A DNA stretch of 36,633 nt from a virus. The position numbers and the translations under genes were made by a program. The first letter of the stretch is position 1. The number at the start of each line of letters is the position of its first letter. Of the stretch, positions 36,196 to 36,633 are shown piece by piece. The notes beneath the pieces were generated by a model. It was given only the letters and a program-made list of their open reading frames with translations, did no database searches and was not told where the DNA came from. The DNA is taken from IMG/VR virus record IMGVR_UViG_3300027733_000117, positions 1 through 36,633 of that record; one strand, written 5' to 3'.

Positions 36196-36582
36196 TTAAA
36201 CAGCTACAGATAATAGATCAGCAATAGATGCTTCACTTAAACCAGCAGCGACAGCTTCCTTAGCTATGATGTTATTAACTCTAGCTTCTACCAATACAGT
36301 AGCACCTTTAGCTTCAGCCAAAGCATCTACAGTTAGGAATACAGATGTAGCAGTTAAACGCTTCACCTTCTCACCTGTAGGAGTTTTACCATCAGCACCA
36401 AAAGGCTCAATCTCCTTTTCTACAGCTAGACAATAAAAAGGATACTTAACGTCTTCATTAGCTTCCCAATTATTAGAAGCCATTTGACGAGCATAAATGT
36501 GTACTCTTTCACCCATTGCTGTATAACCACTAAAGTTACCATTGGCAGTGAATCCTCCATTGTTGATTACATAATTTTTCAT
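36196..36582 (-). CDS. Conserved hypothetical phage protein, 128 residues
   Basis: The core GYTAMGERVHIYARQMASNN, then VKYPFYCLAVEKEIEPFG and KRLTATSVFLTVD, resembles a small beta-rich phage protein (FxAxGERVxIxxxxMxxNxxxxxxDVxxPFYxxxxxxExxxxRxTAxSVF) that I have seen next to replication or structural genes. The C-terminal third is alanine-rich helix (ARVNNIIAKEAVAAGLSEAS). It has its own terminator, so it may be strongly expressed alone. The 51 bases upstream to the window edge show no clear promoter. Confidence 0.65.
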   Translation of the reverse strand: MKNYVINNGGFTANGNFSGYTAMGERVHIYARQMASNNWEANEDVKYPFYCLAVEKEIEPFGADGKTPTGEKVKRLTATSVFLTVDALAEAKGATVLVEARVNNIIAKEAVAAGLSEASIADLLSVAV

Positions 36583-36633
36583 TGTACTTGATATTAGATT
36601 GTTTGTTATGACATACTTGATAGGAGATGTCTA

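Noticed and set aside
1-36633. Stop-codon recoding as in some crAss-like phages
   Set aside because: TAA, TGA and TAG all end well-supported genes (for example TAG for nrdJ, rIIB and the gene at 6910), and key proteins show no internal in-frame stops.
1-36633. tRNA genes
   Set aside because: I looked for T-loop words such as TTCGAATCC; the instance near 9358 lies inside dUTPase/recA coding sequence with no cloverleaf.

Overview
The window is part of a tailed, probably strictly lytic bacteriophage genome (Caudoviricetes). Three things point to a host in the Bacteroidota. Start codons follow A-rich leaders with no Shine-Dalgarno signal. Three sites match the Bacteroidota promoter pattern, a -33 TTG 18-20 nt before a -7 TAnnTTTG. 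The adhesin-like proteins carry long Thr/Ser linkers that I associate with such phages. All three stop codons end genes, so there is no sign of stop-codon recoding. I see no integrase, tRNA, CRISPR array or insertion sequence.

Region 1 (1-7071, + strand) holds virion-associated and small late-type genes. Three proteins (211-834, 918-1322, 4314-5276) share a ~45-residue N-terminal module followed by different cargo: a Thr/Ser linker, a PKD-like domain, and a domain resembling LCIB/C-type beta-carbonic anhydrases. An LRR protein with a Thr/Ser linker (1335-2345) follows the PKD protein in the same frame after two stops. A ferritin/Dps-like protein, an HExxH protein and a run of tiny lysine-rich proteins complete the block. 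It ends at a bidirectional terminator (7116-7149) facing the convergent minus-strand genes.

Region 2 (7148-27879, - strand) is the DNA metabolism and early/middle block. Read in transcription order (right to left) it gives: a probable helicase-associated protein, DnaB-type helicase, SF2 helicase, Sak4-like ATPase, SSB-like protein, TOPRIM primase, DUF932-like protein, a UDG-like protein lacking the catalytic Asp, the rIIA/rIIB pair, an HNH nuclease, a RecB/Cas4-type nuclease, a class II B12-dependent ribonucleotide reductase, a Cys-rich mini-protein, RecA, dUTPase, a zinc/HNH protein, a GroES-like protein and a glycosyltransferase-like protein. Genes overlap by 4 to about 50 bases throughout. 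Intrinsic terminators divide the block, and two promoter-like signals sit inside hairpins.

Region 3 (27880-28272) is a ~390 bp gene-free, AT-rich segment packed with perfect palindromes and a 19-bp direct repeat. It is the best candidate in the window for a replication origin or master control region.

Region 4 (28273-36582, - strand) has a family B DNA polymerase, two different 2-oxoglutarate/Fe(II) oxygenases, a degenerate methyltransferase-like protein, several one- or two-helix membrane proteins and many small unknown proteins.

Together the genes supply dNTPs (RNR, dUTPase), replicate and recombine the genome (polymerase, primase, helicases, SSB, RecA, Sak4-like, nucleases), probably counter host exclusion (rII), and build and decorate the particle. 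The most unusual item is the carbonic-anhydrase-like domain attached to a repeated virion-type N-terminal module.
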